Source: Juglans regia
Taxonomy: Eukaryota > Streptophyta > Magnoliopsida > Fagales > Juglandaceae
Assembly (NCBI RefSeq): GCF_001411555.2
Contig: NC_049916.1
Location: 11,497,945-11,561,944 of the forward strand
Reading direction: 5' to 3'
DNA: 64,000 nt
Every line of letters starts with the position of its first letter. Within the stretch, counting starts at the first letter, position 1. Below are positions 24,865 to 37,700 of the stretch, piece after piece. The translations under genes were made by a program, and so were the position numbers. Below the pieces are notes generated by a model. The model was not told where the DNA came from. It ran no database searches and saw only the letters and a list, made by a program, of their open reading frames with translations.

Positions 24865-27800
24865 TTATAACATAACATCATAACATGTACACCCATCAAC
24901 CTTAGGCGTTATAACATTTGACTTTGCTATGACGTTCTTTAAAAAGAACCCATTTGAAGCCTGTTAACTCTTCCTCATCAACCCAGGGGTTACCACTCTA
25001 TTCTTAAACACTCTAGACTGGATAGAGGAGTTCCACTAAGATAATTCCCCATCCTAGCCTAGGGTCGTGACAAAAATTCATTTTCATGCTCTGCTTGAAA
25101 AATGTATTTCATGATATGTGCATATGTAGCAAACTTTCATGTGAAAACGACATTTATATGCAACATGTTAAAAATGGTGAATATTTCACATGTCATGTAA
25201 GTATGCACTCAATTTATCATATAACATGATATTTTATGCTCAAAATGACAATTATAACATGAATGTGGCATTTATCAATAAATCATAAATAACTTATCAG
25301 GGTGTAAGTTAGAGGCCAACTTACAAACTTCCTGAGTTTGAAAAGTTGTAGCGTCTGAAATCAAATTTAGACTAAGTTAGGGTTTATACCACTATGGAAA
25401 ATGTTCATAATCAAAGGCTTCAAAAATTGGTATATACAAAAATACCCCTAAACTCTCAAAAATTGCCACTAAGGCCCTAAAATTTTCACTATTTTAAAAC
25501 AAATCTCAAATTTAACCAAACACCATGGACCTCATATTTTTCATATTATAAAACCATCTATACCCTTAGTATTGTAAAATTCAAAGTGGAACTAGCTCAA
25601 ACATTCCCAACTCGTGGCATGCACTCTAGTTGATGCCTTAGTGTGATTTCAACTATTGATCCTATGAATGCATGCTTATGCAAATTTTCTTTAGTCACAA
25701 ATAATCACTATAGTCATTAATGATATGATAAAGGTCAATTCTTGGGTGAGCAAGTTCATCCCAACACCTAATCATGGCTTAAAATCTTAATCTTCATTAG
25801 TCCTCCATTAATCAAGTTTGATGTTCCTAGTGTAAATCACAAAGGCATGCTTTCAAAACTCACCCAAAACATGTATTTTCATTCTTATCCCAATCAGAAG
25901 TTTTACCTAATCATCAAGCCTAGGTGGAATAAATCAAACTTTATGCCTTAATCACAAACTTACTTAAAACTCATGCTTGTTTTGATGATCAATGAAAGAT
26001 AGAATTAAAACCTATCGTGGCATGATTCTAATAAAAAATAAAACTTTCCATGATCATTCCAAGACATTAGTAAATTATATCAAAATATGCTAAGACATGC
26101 CATAGCTAAATTTCCACTTAAAACAATTTAAACCATTCTTAATGGTTTTGAATTAAGCATGGTAACATTTTCTAAATTCATCCAAAAATTACTACAACAC
26201 TTAAAATCACAACTTGACATGTAAACTAAGATCTAGGGCAAGAGAACTTACAAATTTCATAGCTTGCTCAAGCTTCCAACACAAGAACTTCAAGAACATT
26301 CAAGGCACACACACACCTTTGGGTGATATGGGCGGTGGTGTAAGGAGTTGAAATTTCAACTTGCATTTCATCATCTTGTGTCACTTGTGCAGAGTGAATA
26401 GTGCCCTAAATCACCATTACTTCATTAATTCAAGTGCCAAATTGATCCTAAGGGTGTTGTTTAGGTCGTGGTGTAGAAGGAAGAGATGAAAAACAAACAA
26501 AAATAAACATGAAGCTGACGGGTTCAAGGGTGGTTTCTTCGGCAGTTTTGATCATGGCCTAGACTCACCCTCTTGTCTTTTCTCCATGGCTGCTTTGCGC
26601 AGGTCTTAAGCCATTTTTGGCATGATTTCCAGGGAAGGGAATGGTTTTTGGTTGGTTGCCAAGTGATCATGAAGTGGCAGCTCAAATGAAAGGGGTGAGG
26701 GGAAGTGAGTTGCCAAAAGGAAGGAGGTTTGGATGCCTTCGGTTTAGTGCTTTCTTTGGGTAGGAAGAATTGGTCAAAAGCTCATGATGACCATGAGGGC
26801 TTCTTGGGGATTGGATGGTGATGGAGGTGGAGTGGGGTGGGGTGGTGGCTTAGACATGGGCAGAAGGGAGGTTGAAACTCAACCAACTTAGTTCCCATCC
26901 AACTAGTGCCCAAGGTGAAATCGGTTTTGGTGTTTTGGTTTGGTTTTTGAAACCAAATTCATCCAAGGCATGGCCTAGGTCTAAAGGGATCATATGAGGT
27001 GTTTAAATACCATAGTGCCCTTGAGAAAAAGGCACAAAAAGATTGGGCTTAAGGGCAAAATAGTCCATTGCACACAAAGGGCACACATGTGTGTCGATTG
27101 GTGTAGTTTGGGATTTTGATATGTCATTTCTTCTAATGACGTGTGGAGGTTTATATAGGGTCCTAATATGATCTAAGAATGATGTAATTGAATAATGAAA
27201 CAAGAAAATTTTAGATCAGAAAGGCTAAAAAGATTAAGAAAGAAAATTAAGCTCCAAAATATGGTTTAAATATCACTAATTATGAGTAAGTTGATTAATG
27301 GTTTTAACCCAATTTCAAAACTTAATTTGGGTACTTAGGGTATGACATGGGCTTGAGGAAACCCATGGTATGAATATTGGGCTTCAAATTGAAGAGTGAA
27401 TAGAGGCAAAAAAAGGCTTTGGATAAAAAGGGCCAAGAGTGTGGGTTAATGGTCCATGGGCTTTGGGTTTGAATAGATGGGAGGCCTTGTTTTCAGATTT
27501 TGAGGGATTGAGAGAGGCCTCAAGATCCATAAAGATGGGGTTTGAAAGACTTATCTTGACATAATTGGGTGGGTCAAACATACACCATGCTCGGCCCAAA
27601 AGGCCTTATGCCTTTCTCATACTTGTGCCAAGGCTATCCTACCAAAACTTGTACTCCAATGAGGCTTGGTTTATGGCTTCTAAGGCTTGGCCCATAAATT
27701 TCCTAAAGTTCTAAAGGCCTTAATAGGATTACTAATGGGCTTGCTTATCTAATCCTTCATGCTTAATAATTAATGACACTAAGTGCCATGGTCTAAATAA

Positions 27801-27960
27801 ATCTAACTATCTCCATTGAAAACAATAAATAAAATAAACAAACAAAATAATATAATAATAATAGTAATAAAAAAAATATATATTTAAAGCCCAAAATCAT
27901 AAGCACAATCTAAGGGCGTTTAAAGATTAATCCTAATGCTTAATTAGGCAGGGTGCTACA
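24865..27960 (-). mobile_element. LTR fragment, family D, inserted in H 3' LTR
   Basis: The right end GCAGGGTGCTACA is a normal LTR terminus (minus strand TGTAGCACCCTGC). The left part resembles the U5/R half of B and C LTRs (ACCCAGGGGTTACCACTCTATTCTTAAACACTC near 24983; compare 48977), but the terminal 0.9 kb is missing. An AT-rich segment lies at 27830-27890. Sequence to its right continues element H, so the D element inserted there; the left flank was lost later. No coding region is recognised in these 3.1 kb. Confidence 0.65.
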
Positions 27961-28825
27961 GTGTCAATCAAAGGTGGTTGGCTTTTCATGTGGGGCTTGC
28001 AACCCTATGGCCAAAGCCCTAGAAATCACTTAGAGTCTCGTGCCTCTGGCTTGTAGTGTCCCTATGCCTGTTAGAAACTCTAAACATGACATGTGGCAAA
28101 AGATTGGATGTGGTGGTCGAAACCCTAGGGTTACATTGGTAAATTTCATGTGATACTTCTTCTAGAATCTTTCCTTCTCCAATGCATAAATGACAATTGG
28201 CACAAAGTCTGAAAATTCCCTAGAGTGGGCATTTGTCGAATCTGAAAGCCTCTTAGTGTTCCCCATGAAATCCTTAGGAAAATCAACCCTTTAGTCTTCC
28301 ATGCACCACCTCCCTATGCAAGATCTTTTGGGAACTATCCAAAATTGACAAGTGGCAAGTGATGGGGTTCTTGGTGAGTGTGAGGCTTGTTGGACGAGTG
28401 GCTCTTGGTCTCTCTTAGGTTAATCTCATAATTTGCCTTCTAGAAGCCTTCATGCATGAGTAACATGTGACTAGTCCAATGGCTTGTCACTAGGGTAGGC
28501 ATGCAAAACCTTTGGTTCCCAAAACCCTAAGCTTCTTTCCCTTAGCTCAGTATCACGTCTAGATTCATAGACTACACATGCGCGACAAGTGGCACAAGCC
28601 ACATAATGTGGGGAGTGACCTATGGTCCTTTAGGGCTTTTTGGGCTTAAGCCCACCCAATTGGCTGAAATCCAGGGGCTTAAATTGCCCTTCTCTTGGGC
28701 TTTAGTTGCCTGATCCTAAGGCCCAATGTCTTAATCATTTTATGCCTAAATCTTGGCCCTCAATAAAATAAAAACTTAGGCAACATAAATACAAATAAAA
28801 GTCTAGCTAAGTTCGGGTTATCACA
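27961..28825 (-). mobile_element. Element H 3' LTR (U3 part)
   Basis: Ends GGTTATCACA beside a polypurine tract, so on the minus strand the LTR starts TGTGATAACCCG. 27961-28370 matches 54228-54645 with clear divergence (roughly one base in eight by eye). I read that second copy as the same part of the other LTR of H. The left part was cut off by the D insertion and later loss. Confidence 0.8.
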
Positions 28826-28838
28826 TCCTCCCCCCTTA
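28826..28838 (-). other. Polypurine tract of element H
   Basis: The minus strand reads TAAGGGGGGAGGA directly before the LTR start TGTGATAACC. It is the plus-strand primer for reverse transcription. Confidence 0.85.
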
Positions 28839-28876
28839 CAAAAAGATTTCATCCTCGAAATTGGCATCGTAAAACG

Positions 28877-29491
28877 TTAACCAAAGTATTCACAATAGGT
28901 AATATCGGGGCTATTACCTCTCTTACTTGCAGCCATAGATTCTCCAAATGATGATGGTGAGGACGATACTTCGTCTGCTTCTTCTATTACCAAATCTTGC
29001 GAAAGATAAAATATCACGTCCAAATCATAGTCGCAATACATGCTTACTCTCATCTCATTCAACTTATGTTGTATCTCCAGCTTAGCGTCCTCAATGGGTT
29101 TCCCTTCATCATGGAATAAAATACGATCCATAGAGGTGTCTAACATCTCAAACAAGGTATACCTACTCGCACGGGCTTCCGCAGTGTGGCTCGTTTCAGC
29201 TTCTTGATTTAGTCCAAGTAGACACATCCTTCTAGCGTCCTTCCATACTATCGGGTCTCGTGGGGGTTGTCTTTCTTCATGCGGTAATGCTCTCTGCAAG
29301 AAAATATTCCCTTGAGGATCTGCATCCATTATGTGGGTGCAACGGTGCTCAAACTTCTCCAGTTGACGCCAATGTGTAGCTATCATTCGATCTTTACTCT
29401 CGTGTCGATTTTTGCAACTACGTCTCCGTCTTTCTCTAATTTGGGCTACTGACGCAATAGACATACGCAGGGTCTTCCTAGGTTGGGTCAT
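28877..29491 (-). CDS. Extra ORF of element H, open, unknown function
   Basis: A 204-residue open frame from ATG at 29491 to a stop at 28874; the frame stays open upstream to 29569, but the other two copies also begin at this Met, after the conserved CCTTGAAACAGGG. I do not recognise the protein. Residues about 1-60 are strongly basic (RERRRRS and similar), possibly RNA- or DNA-binding. RALPHEERQPP lies near residue 70, EARASRYTLFE near 110, and a C-terminal block contains DEGKPIEDAKLEIQHKLNEMR followed by an acidic Ser-rich tail (EEADEVSSSPSS). No signal peptide or membrane span is evident from Met27 on. It sits between the integrase stop at 29619 and the polypurine tract, on the same strand, as an independent frame. 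Homologues are at 20467-20931 and 38241-38880. This copy has no stop, although H is otherwise decayed. Confidence 0.7.
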   Translation of the reverse strand: MTQPRKTLRMSIASVAQIRERRRRSCKNRHESKDRMIATHWRQLEKFEHRCTHIMDADPQGNIFLQRALPHEERQPPRDPIVWKDARRMCLLGLNQEAETSHTAEARASRYTLFEMLDTSMDRILFHDEGKPIEDAKLEIQHKLNEMRVSMYCDYDLDVIFYLSQDLVIEEADEVSSSPSSFGESMAASKRGNSPDITYCEYFG

Positions 29492-29618
29492 TCCCTGTTT
29501 CAAGGATATGGTAGGTGCATACAATGTTACTACGCTTAGGCTAACAACAATGAACAAACAATAACTCATACTAACAAATCTGACATATATTCAAACAAAC
29601 ACATGTATTTCATCAAAT

Positions 29619-29862
29619 CTAAGATACAAACAAGTGAGGGTATTTATTCCTCATTGAATCCTCCCATTCCCAAGTTACTTTAAAATCTGGGCTACTCCAT
29701 AGTACTGTCATTAAAGGTATCTTCCGATTCCTTTGCTCTTGCTCCTTGTGACCAACGATTTGCACTAGCCATTCTTCGTATGACAAATTTGGCTCAAGCT
29801 GAATACTACCAGGTTCCATTACCACTAGTTGTCTTTCTCAGAAGCTCTTCTTCAAAGTCGAT
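29619..29862 (-). pseudogene. Element H integrase C-terminus (chromodomain)
   Basis: The minus strand encodes the end of integrase with a chromodomain-like segment: YEEWLVQIVGHKEQEQRNRKI, then VLWSSPDFKVTWEWED and PHLFVS before the stop. In chromoviruses this domain directs insertion to marked chromatin. A stop lies just upstream of VMEPG. The frame is cut at 29862 by the B2 LTR; the rest of the H integrase is missing, and pol resumes only at 41237 with RNase H. Confidence 0.8.
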
Positions 29863-32800
29863 TGTGATGGCTCAAGTTTTATCTAGGCTTGGCCCTTAGA
29901 ATTTGTTCAAGGTTGCCATGGTATTTTAAGAGCCTTAGTTACTTTGGAACACCTTAGAAACCTCTGATGTAGTAACTTAAGCCCAAGAGAAGAGTGGCTC
30001 TAGTTTACCTTAGAATTTTGGCCTTATTGGGAACTTAGGTCCAACGGTTTAGGCCCATGATCCAATTCTAAATTGCTAAGTGTTATGTGACCCAATCATG
30101 TTATACTTTGTACCTAGTTTTTGTCCAGAATTCGAGTTCCAATGTGGGTTTCTTGGAAAGGGGAGCCTAGGGAAGTGAAATGGTGTCTTTCTAGAAGTTT
30201 TGAATAGGAAGCAGAAGAGAGGCCTTTGGGATTTCGAATCTTGCTAGCTTTTGCCATGTGTCAAGCATGCACCAAGTTTCTAGAAGATTTTTGTGATAAG
30301 ACTTTTGTATCAAAGACGAGTTTGCCCATAGGGTTGCGGCTAGCATACCCCCAAGCCTTCCATTCGCTTGCCACTTGTCACTTAGTGAATTTTAGACCAA
30401 TGAAATGTGAAGGGTCACCTAGGGAATGAATATTGGGAAGATGAAGCAACACTTTGGGAATGGAAATGTGAAGAGGACGGTTAGGGCTATGGCACACGCC
30501 CAATGCCACTTGTCCCCCTTTCCAAGAGTTTCTTGTTGGGAATAGGAAGAGACATGCATGGTTTTACCAAGTTAACCCTTGAGAAGATATTGACTTGTTA
30601 AAGGAAAGGAAGGGCATAAGAGGGAAAAGAGATTTTCAGCCAAGGAGGGAAGCCAACATGCCACCTCCAAGAATGCCCCTTCCCAATGCAATCTAAATGG
30701 GGAACTCCAAGAGACTTTTCGGTTTTTTAGAGAGGGAGAAGAAGAAACCTTGCCACTTGTCTCACAAGCAATGGTTTTGATTCAAACAATGAGAGAAGTG
30801 AAGGGTCTCTTATATAAAGAGAAGGGTGCACGCCTAGGAGGCTTTCGCTTGCAATTTTTCGGATTTTGCATGACTTTCCACTCTCCCCACACAAATCTCC
30901 TCTGTTCCTTTGAAAAGTCTCTCTCATTTTCTTGTGTTTTCTCTCCAACCAATCAAGAAGGATCCTTGCAAGAGAAGGATTTCGGCCCTACCCAAGGATT
31001 TGCAAGGTAAGGTTCAATTTTTTCTAAGTCTTACTCATAGACAAGTCTTTTCTCAATACGAAAATGAGATTCAAATCTTATTTGACTTTGAGAAATGATA
31101 GAACACACTTTCTACTATTTTCTTGGAAATAACTTAGGGTTCAGAGTAACCCTTGAGGCCGAGTAGTGAAGGGGGAATTTATCCTCCATGTTTCAACCAT
31201 CACATGTATTCTTGCATACCTTAGTTTTTGTTTTACCTTATCAGTGAAATGAGGAGGGTTTTAACCTAAAAGCCCTAAGACCGGAATGGTTTAAGACCAA
31301 GTGATGCCCTAGAAACAAACACACACTAAAGAACATAAGATAGGGTTTTAGATGCTCTTTCTAATGTGGTATGTTTGGGTTTACAGCTTGCTAGTATTTC
31401 TTTACGAGGATTTTTAAGTATACACTCAACTTGCCCTTGGTTAATATTCGTATATAAATGTGTAAATCTTTTCATTGCCATGTTTGCTTTGTTTGCTATT
31501 TCTTAATTGATTAATTGATTATGTTAATATGATATTGTATCAATCTATGGAAGGAATTATATGCTTTGAAATTGTGATGAATATGCCATGAAATACTCGT
31601 ATATGTTTGAATTTTCACATGTTTAAGAAGGATGGAATATGTATCATGATATTTTGGCCATATCATGTCTTGAATGATTCGGATCTTAGCCAAATGTTAT
31701 GATTTCATGCATTGTTTTACTATGCTTTGATCCCTATGTTATTTTCTTGAAGATTGGAACATGTTTAAGAGATGAACTTCATGATTTTTACCCCTATATG
31801 TTTCGGCCTAAGCAAGTTCTTATGGTTCCATAAATGTGTTTGGATGTTTCATGTTATCATGCCATGAATTGAACATGTTATGATTAGCTATTTCTTGCAT
31901 GATGTTCCATATGTCACATGTCAAGTATAAGTACGTATGTCTTAAGTTCCATGTCACATGCATTTAAAGAAAATGTTTTTAAAGAAAAGTGTTTTTCAAA
32001 TAAAAGAATCTAAACATTTTATCACGACCCCAAGTGCTAGGGCTGGGGAATGTCCTAATGGAACTCCTATGTCCGCTCTGGAGTGCTTAAGAATGGAGTG
32101 GTAACCCCTTGGTCAACGAATAATAGTCGACGAGCCTCAAATGAATTCATTTTAAAGGATGCCGGAGCGAGGAAGCACCTAATGCTAGTGGGTGCATAAG
32201 GCATGTAACCAGACGAAGTAAGGTCGAGTTAATATGTTTTCCTTGTTTATGACGTATTCATCACGGTATACAGACTGTTGATGGTGCGGTAACTAGCAGG
32301 AACACGCGGTGCAAGGAGGGGAGTCGTGTTGTGTTCACCCTCTGAACAAGTATAAGAGCTCATATGATAAGGATCACTCGATGTAAATCTTGTGATATGT
32401 TTTGGTAAGACAAGTCCTGAATAAGATCACATAAATAAGAAAAAGTTAAGAAGTTTTCATGAAAATCTTAAGTCTCTCTTACAAGTCTTTTGCAAATGGT
32501 CAAGTACATAAGTCAAGTTCTGGTTAAGGCATAAGTCTAGTACATGTCCATGCATGCATATCATGATATACTTTTTGTATGCTTGTATTAACTGCGGTAT
32601 GTTGTGTGATTACTTACTGAGATTTCTCAAAATTTCATTGTGGTAGTTTCCACTAGCATTCCCCAATCGGAATGGTAGAAGTTGTGATAGGTTTAGTAAG
32701 AGACAACTATGACCAAGAGGAAGAAAATGGCACCTCTTCCTCCGAAGAGGATTGTGCCAAAAATGGCCAAGAATCGGCTTGAGCCCTCCATCTGGGAGCA

Positions 32801-33328
32801 ACTCGAGACCATTGATCGAGAGATCACGAGTATACTTGAATTCATCTCAGAGTTCAAATGGCATAATAACCAAGACAAGGGTAAGGCTTTAGAGAAGTGC
32901 GTGAAGCCCAAATCTTTTTGAAGAGTACGGGAGTTTAAGTATTTTGTGGAAAAAAAAAAAGGCAACAACATTTATTACCAACTTTGTGGATTTATGTTCT
33001 TGTGGGAATCCCGTGTTTTGGGAATTTTAAAATTATGCTTCATGCTTTATTTTGGGATATTATGCCTTTATGGCTTATGTTTACATTTGAGACAATGTTT
33101 TGGGTTATGATATTAGTTTGTGGTGCCATGTGCTTTTCAATTGCTTATTGCGTTGCTTAGTTTATCCGACTTTTATTAAACTTTTCCGCTGTTACGTTAT
33201 TACATACTGCTAATGTACTTAGATGCACAGTATATTAGCTGTCATGTACAAGGGGTGTGTAGTCTTGTGTTACATGTCTTGGTGTCTCAGTCACCACCCA
33301 ATCCTAAACGGGGGCTGGGAGCGCCATA
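29863..33328 (+). mobile_element. Element B2 5' LTR
   Basis: Starts TGTGATGGCTC and ends GGGAGCGCCATA, where CACA would be expected; a primer site follows. The first 1.15 kb matches the 3' LTR at 38893-40060 closely. It contains a TATA box near 30811, the family GTGAGATTTCTCAAAATTTC-like block (here GAGATTTCTCAAAATTTCAT near 32620) and the CACGACCCCAAGTGCTAGG block near 32024. The length of 3.47 kb fits long-LTR chromoviruses. Open frames within it have no family support. Confidence 0.9.
30811..30818 (+). promoter_or_regulatory. Probable LTR TATA box (B2)
   Basis: TATATAAA in the context GGGTCTCTTATATAAAGAG, identical at 39918 in the 3' LTR and aligned with TATAAAAAG in B1. It lies about 950 bp into the LTR, as expected for a U3/R boundary in a long LTR. 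Confidence 0.6.
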
Positions 33329-33333
33329 GAGTA

Positions 33334-33351
33334 TGGTATCAAAGCAATTAC
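33334..33351 (+). other. Primer binding site of element B2
   Basis: TGGTATCAAAGCAATTAC five bases after the LTR end; complementary to initiator Met tRNA apart from A for G at position 9. Confidence 0.8.
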
Positions 33352-33567
33352 GTCTCTGGGTAAATCCACACGTTATCCTAGGAATGCATGGTACCTTTAA
33401 CTAGGCTTGAGATCTATAGTCCTAAGCTTGGATCTTATAGCTTCAAGCTTGAATGCAGAGGAAGAAGGAGCTACACCATAAGATCGCCAATTCAAGGGAG
33501 GAAAGGTTATTCTTCTTGAGGAAGGGACTGACCAACGTTGGTTTTGTGCATTTTTAGGAAGGAAATT

Positions 33568-34709
33568 ATGGTCCAAAACCTGCGTGAGAATACATCTCCG
33601 AGAGGCAAAGACCAAGAGACTGGGGATCCTCCAATGGAAAGGGGATAGGCTATAACTGAAGCTATTCGCCAAATGACTGAAGTGGTGCGTACTCAGGTGA
33701 AACAAGGACAGAATGATAGACAAGTACTGCCTAGAGGAGAACAAGGATATATTTATGAGAAATTAATGGTGTATAGATACCCAAATTTCATTGGAATGAA
33801 AGGACCTTTGAAGGCTAACAAGTGACTTATGGACTTAGAAAGAACTTTTGAAATTAGTGGATGTACTGAGAAGCAGAGGTCTAGTATGCAAGTCATATGC
33901 TTCAAGGCGAAGCTGGAATTTGGTGGCAAACCAAACGGCAGCTTTTGGCCCAAGAATTGGGTAGTCTAACCGCACTCACTTGGGGACAATTCAAGACAGA
34001 GTTTGACAACCGTTTCTTTCCAGAGACGGCTAAGAAGCAGAAAGCTTTGGAAGTTGCAATTTTGACTCAAGGGAATATGACGGTCGATCAATACGCCACT
34101 TGTTTTATGGAAATGGGAAGGGTCGCACCTCATCTGATCAGAACCGAGAAGATGCAAGCAAGGAAGTTCCCAGACGGTTTGCAACCTCATATCCGAAACC
34201 AAGTAGCATGTCTACATATAGGAAATTTCCAAGAATTGGTCAATGTGGCTTCGATAGCAGAGGTGGAGCAACAACGACTAATCGCACATGCTCAAGTGGA
34301 TAGGAAAAGGGGATTTCTTATTCGTCAAGAAGTAATATGGGGAAGCAAAAGGCCTGGTAACCCCAAGCAAGGGAAAGGGAGTGGTAGTTGGGAAGGCAGC
34401 ACCCATTACTCCACCACCTTGCCGCCAATGCGGAAAAGGCACAGTGGATAATGTTGAAGGGCCTTAGGAGCGTGTTTTAGATGTGGTTAAACAGGCCATA
34501 TGATCCGGGATTGTCCACAGATTATGCCTAGAGGAGTGTCGATGCCAAACGCTAAACCCAAGACTGTAGCAAAAGCCAAGGTCTTTGCTCTTGTGCTAGG
34601 AGAAGTAGACCTAGAAGCTGATGAGACGGCAGACACTGGAGTGATTACTGGTAAAGTTTACAACTTTGCCTTAATTGTAGATAGCTTGTGTCTAGGAAAT
34701 CTTGAGTAA
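33568..34709 (+). pseudogene. Element B2 gag, decayed
   Basis: Gag forms the particle and binds element RNA. ATG at 33568 is chosen as the first Met of the frame that carries the gag N-terminus (RQMTEVVR, then a segment like LMDLERTFEISGCTEKQR). Stops lie at 33646 (TAG) and near 33824 (TGA where Trp is usual, before LMDLE). A frame change near 33890 leads into MLQGEAGIWW, the core capsid block (33897-34430), with WGQFKTEFDNRFFPETAKKQK and VDQYATCFMEMGR. The zinc fingers at 34410-34520 (CRQCGK; then TGHMIRDCP) are split by a frame change and a stop. A linker rich in Ala and Lys follows to 34709. Size and order agree with gypsy Gag; it is not translatable as one protein. Confidence 0.88.
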
Positions 34710-37700
34710 TCATTGCTATTTCTTTAGGTAAAGTTAGATTGAAGTAGTACGTGGTAAATGCTTTGTTTGATTTTGGAGCATCGAGGTCTTTTATCTCTAA
34801 TAGATGAGTACGACGATGTGAGCTCGAGGTTGAGCCAATGTCTCGGAAGGTTTTAGTAGCTATCCCCGACAGGAACGTAATCGGTTGTACGAGTATAGTT
34901 ACGAATTGCCAGCTAGAAATCGTGAATTTGGTCTTGACTGCAGATTTGATTGTTTTTCACATGATGGAATTCGATCTAATCTTAGAAATGGACTAGTTGT
35001 CTAGGCATTACGCCCAGATAAACTATCGGAGGCGGGAGGTAGTGTTTAACCTACCTGCACGTGAAAGCATTTGTTATATAGGTGAGTCTGTTCGGCTCAA
35101 TCTATTTACGATAACAGCCGAACAAGTCAAGAAGATTTTGGTCAACGGGGACAATGTCCATCTAGTAATGATAAGGGACATAAAGGTAGGACCTGAAGGA
35201 ATCCAAGGAATCCCTATGATTGAGGATTTTCCTAAGGTTTTCGCCTACGAACTACCTAGATTACCTCCAAATCGACATACAGAATTTGTAATTGAGCTTG
35301 AACCGACCACAGCCCCTGTGCATAAGGCACCCTATCGGATGGCCCCAGCAGAATTAAAAGTGCTTAAAGTGCAGATTGAAGAACTTCTAGCTCAAAGGGT
35401 CATATTCGACCTAGCTCATCACCATGGGGAGCACCGATCTTGTTCGTTAAGAAGAAGGATGGGACCCTTCGAATGTGCATCGATTATAGGGATTTGAATA
35501 AAGTGACTATTAAGAATAAATATCCCTTACCAAGGATAGAAGATCTATTGGATCAGTTGCAAGGAGCTGCAATTTTCTTGAAGATTGATCTACGATCTGG
35601 ATATCATCAACTCGGAATAAGGGAGCAAGATGTCTCTATGACTACTTTTTGAACCCGTTACGGACGCTTAGAGTTTCTAGTCATGCCTTTTGGTTTGATG
35701 AATGCTCCTGCCGCATTTATGGAATTGATGAATCAGATTTTCTGGCAATATTTAGGTAGTTTCACAGTGGTATTCTTAGATGATATATTGATTTACTCTC
35801 ATGATGAGGAAGAGCATATGAAACATTTGAGGATTGTACTGGAAACATTGCAGGAACATCAGTTGTATGACAAACTTAGTAAGTGCGAGTTCTGGCTTCA
35901 TGAATTGAAATTTTTGAGACATGTGATTTCTAGCAAAGGAGTGGCAGTGGATCCTGCCAAGATTGATGTTGTAATGGAATGGCAAAGGCCAACTAATGCT
36001 CATGAAGTATGTAGTTTTCTTGGTTTACCAGGATATTACGGAAGGTTTGTGGAAGGATTTTCCAAGCTTTCTAGCCCTTTAACAGCACTGACAAGAAAGA
36101 ATGCTAGATATGTATGGACTGACCAGTGTGAGAGGAGTTTCCAGGAATTGAAGAAGAGGTTGACTTCGGCCCTAGTGTTGGCATTACCAGAGCCTCATAA
36201 GCCCTACGTAGTCTACAGTGAAGCCTCTAAGATGGGTTTGGGATGTGTTCTAATTCAGGAAAGAAGGATCGTCGTCGCATATGCTTTGCGATAGCTCAAA
36301 GACCATGAACGAAATTACCCTATCCATGACTTGGAATTAGTAGCAGTAGTTTTTGCGTTAAAAATCTGGAGGCACTATTTGTACTGAGAGAAATGCAAAG
36401 TGTACACAGATCACAAAAGTCTAAAGTATCTGTTTAGCCAGAAAAATCTGAATATGAGGCAACAAAGATGGGTGGAGACCATTAGTGATTATTAGTACAA
36501 GATTAAATATCACCCCGGCAAGGCTAACGTTGTAGCTGATGCACTTAGTCGCAAGGCTCAGACAAACTTACCATCAGTTCTAGTAAGATTGAGGAACCTA
36601 ATGATTGGAGATCCGCCGCAAGATGTCATTTATGCAGTAGTACAGGAGTTCATATATGTGATTGAAGAAGAAATCCTGGATGGACAGTGCAGAGATGAAA
36701 AATTGGAGAAGCTTTGAAAAAAGATTATGAAATTAGAAGGGCCGCAACTTTTCTATATTGGAAGGAATGAAATTCTCTTTTACAAGAAGAGGAAAGTAAT
36801 TCCTAACCTCGCCGAACTTAAGGAAAAGTTACTAAGGGAAGCTCATTGCACCCCTTACACAGCACACCCTGGCAGTATGAAGATGTATCGAGATTTAAAA
36901 GGCCAAGTTTGGTGGGATGGAATTGAGAAGGACGTAGCAAAGTTTGTGGCAAAATGCTCTATTTGCCAGATGGTAAAAGCCAAACATCAAAGACCGGCAG
37001 GTGAACTACAGTCATTGCCTATCCCCGAGTGGAAATGGGATGATGTGTCTATGGACTTTGTAATCGGTCTGCAAAGGACATCTTCAGGAAAGAATTCGAT
37101 ATGGGTTATAGTCGACTGATTGACTAAGAGCGCACATTTTCTACCCACAGCCAACACATATTCTATGGAGAAACTATCTCAACTTTATGTTAAGGAAATT
37201 GTCTGATTGAATGGAGTACCTAAGACTATAGTATCGGACCAAGATACCCATTTTACTTCCTGATTTTGGCATAGTTTGCAAAAGATGTTAGGCACTCGTC
37301 TGAATTTTAGCAGTGCTTATCATACTCAGACATGCGGACAAACAGAATGTACAATCCAGACCCTGGAAGATATGCTGCGAGAATGTGTTTTGGAGCTAAG
37401 TGGTGATTGGGAAAGTCACCTACCTTTGGTGGAATTCACCTACAATAATAGTTTTCAAGCTACCATTCAGATGGCACCCTATGAGGCTTTGTACGAAAGG
37501 AAATGTAGATCCCCGTTGTATTGGGATGAAGTCGGTGTGAGGAAAATGTTAGGACCCGAATATCTACAAGAAGTTTAGAGACAAGTAAATATGATTCAAG
37601 AAAAAAATGAAAGTCGCTTAGAACAGACAGAAGAGTTATGCCGATAACCGACATAGGAATTTGGGGTTTGCAATAGAAGATTAGGTATACCTCAAACTAT

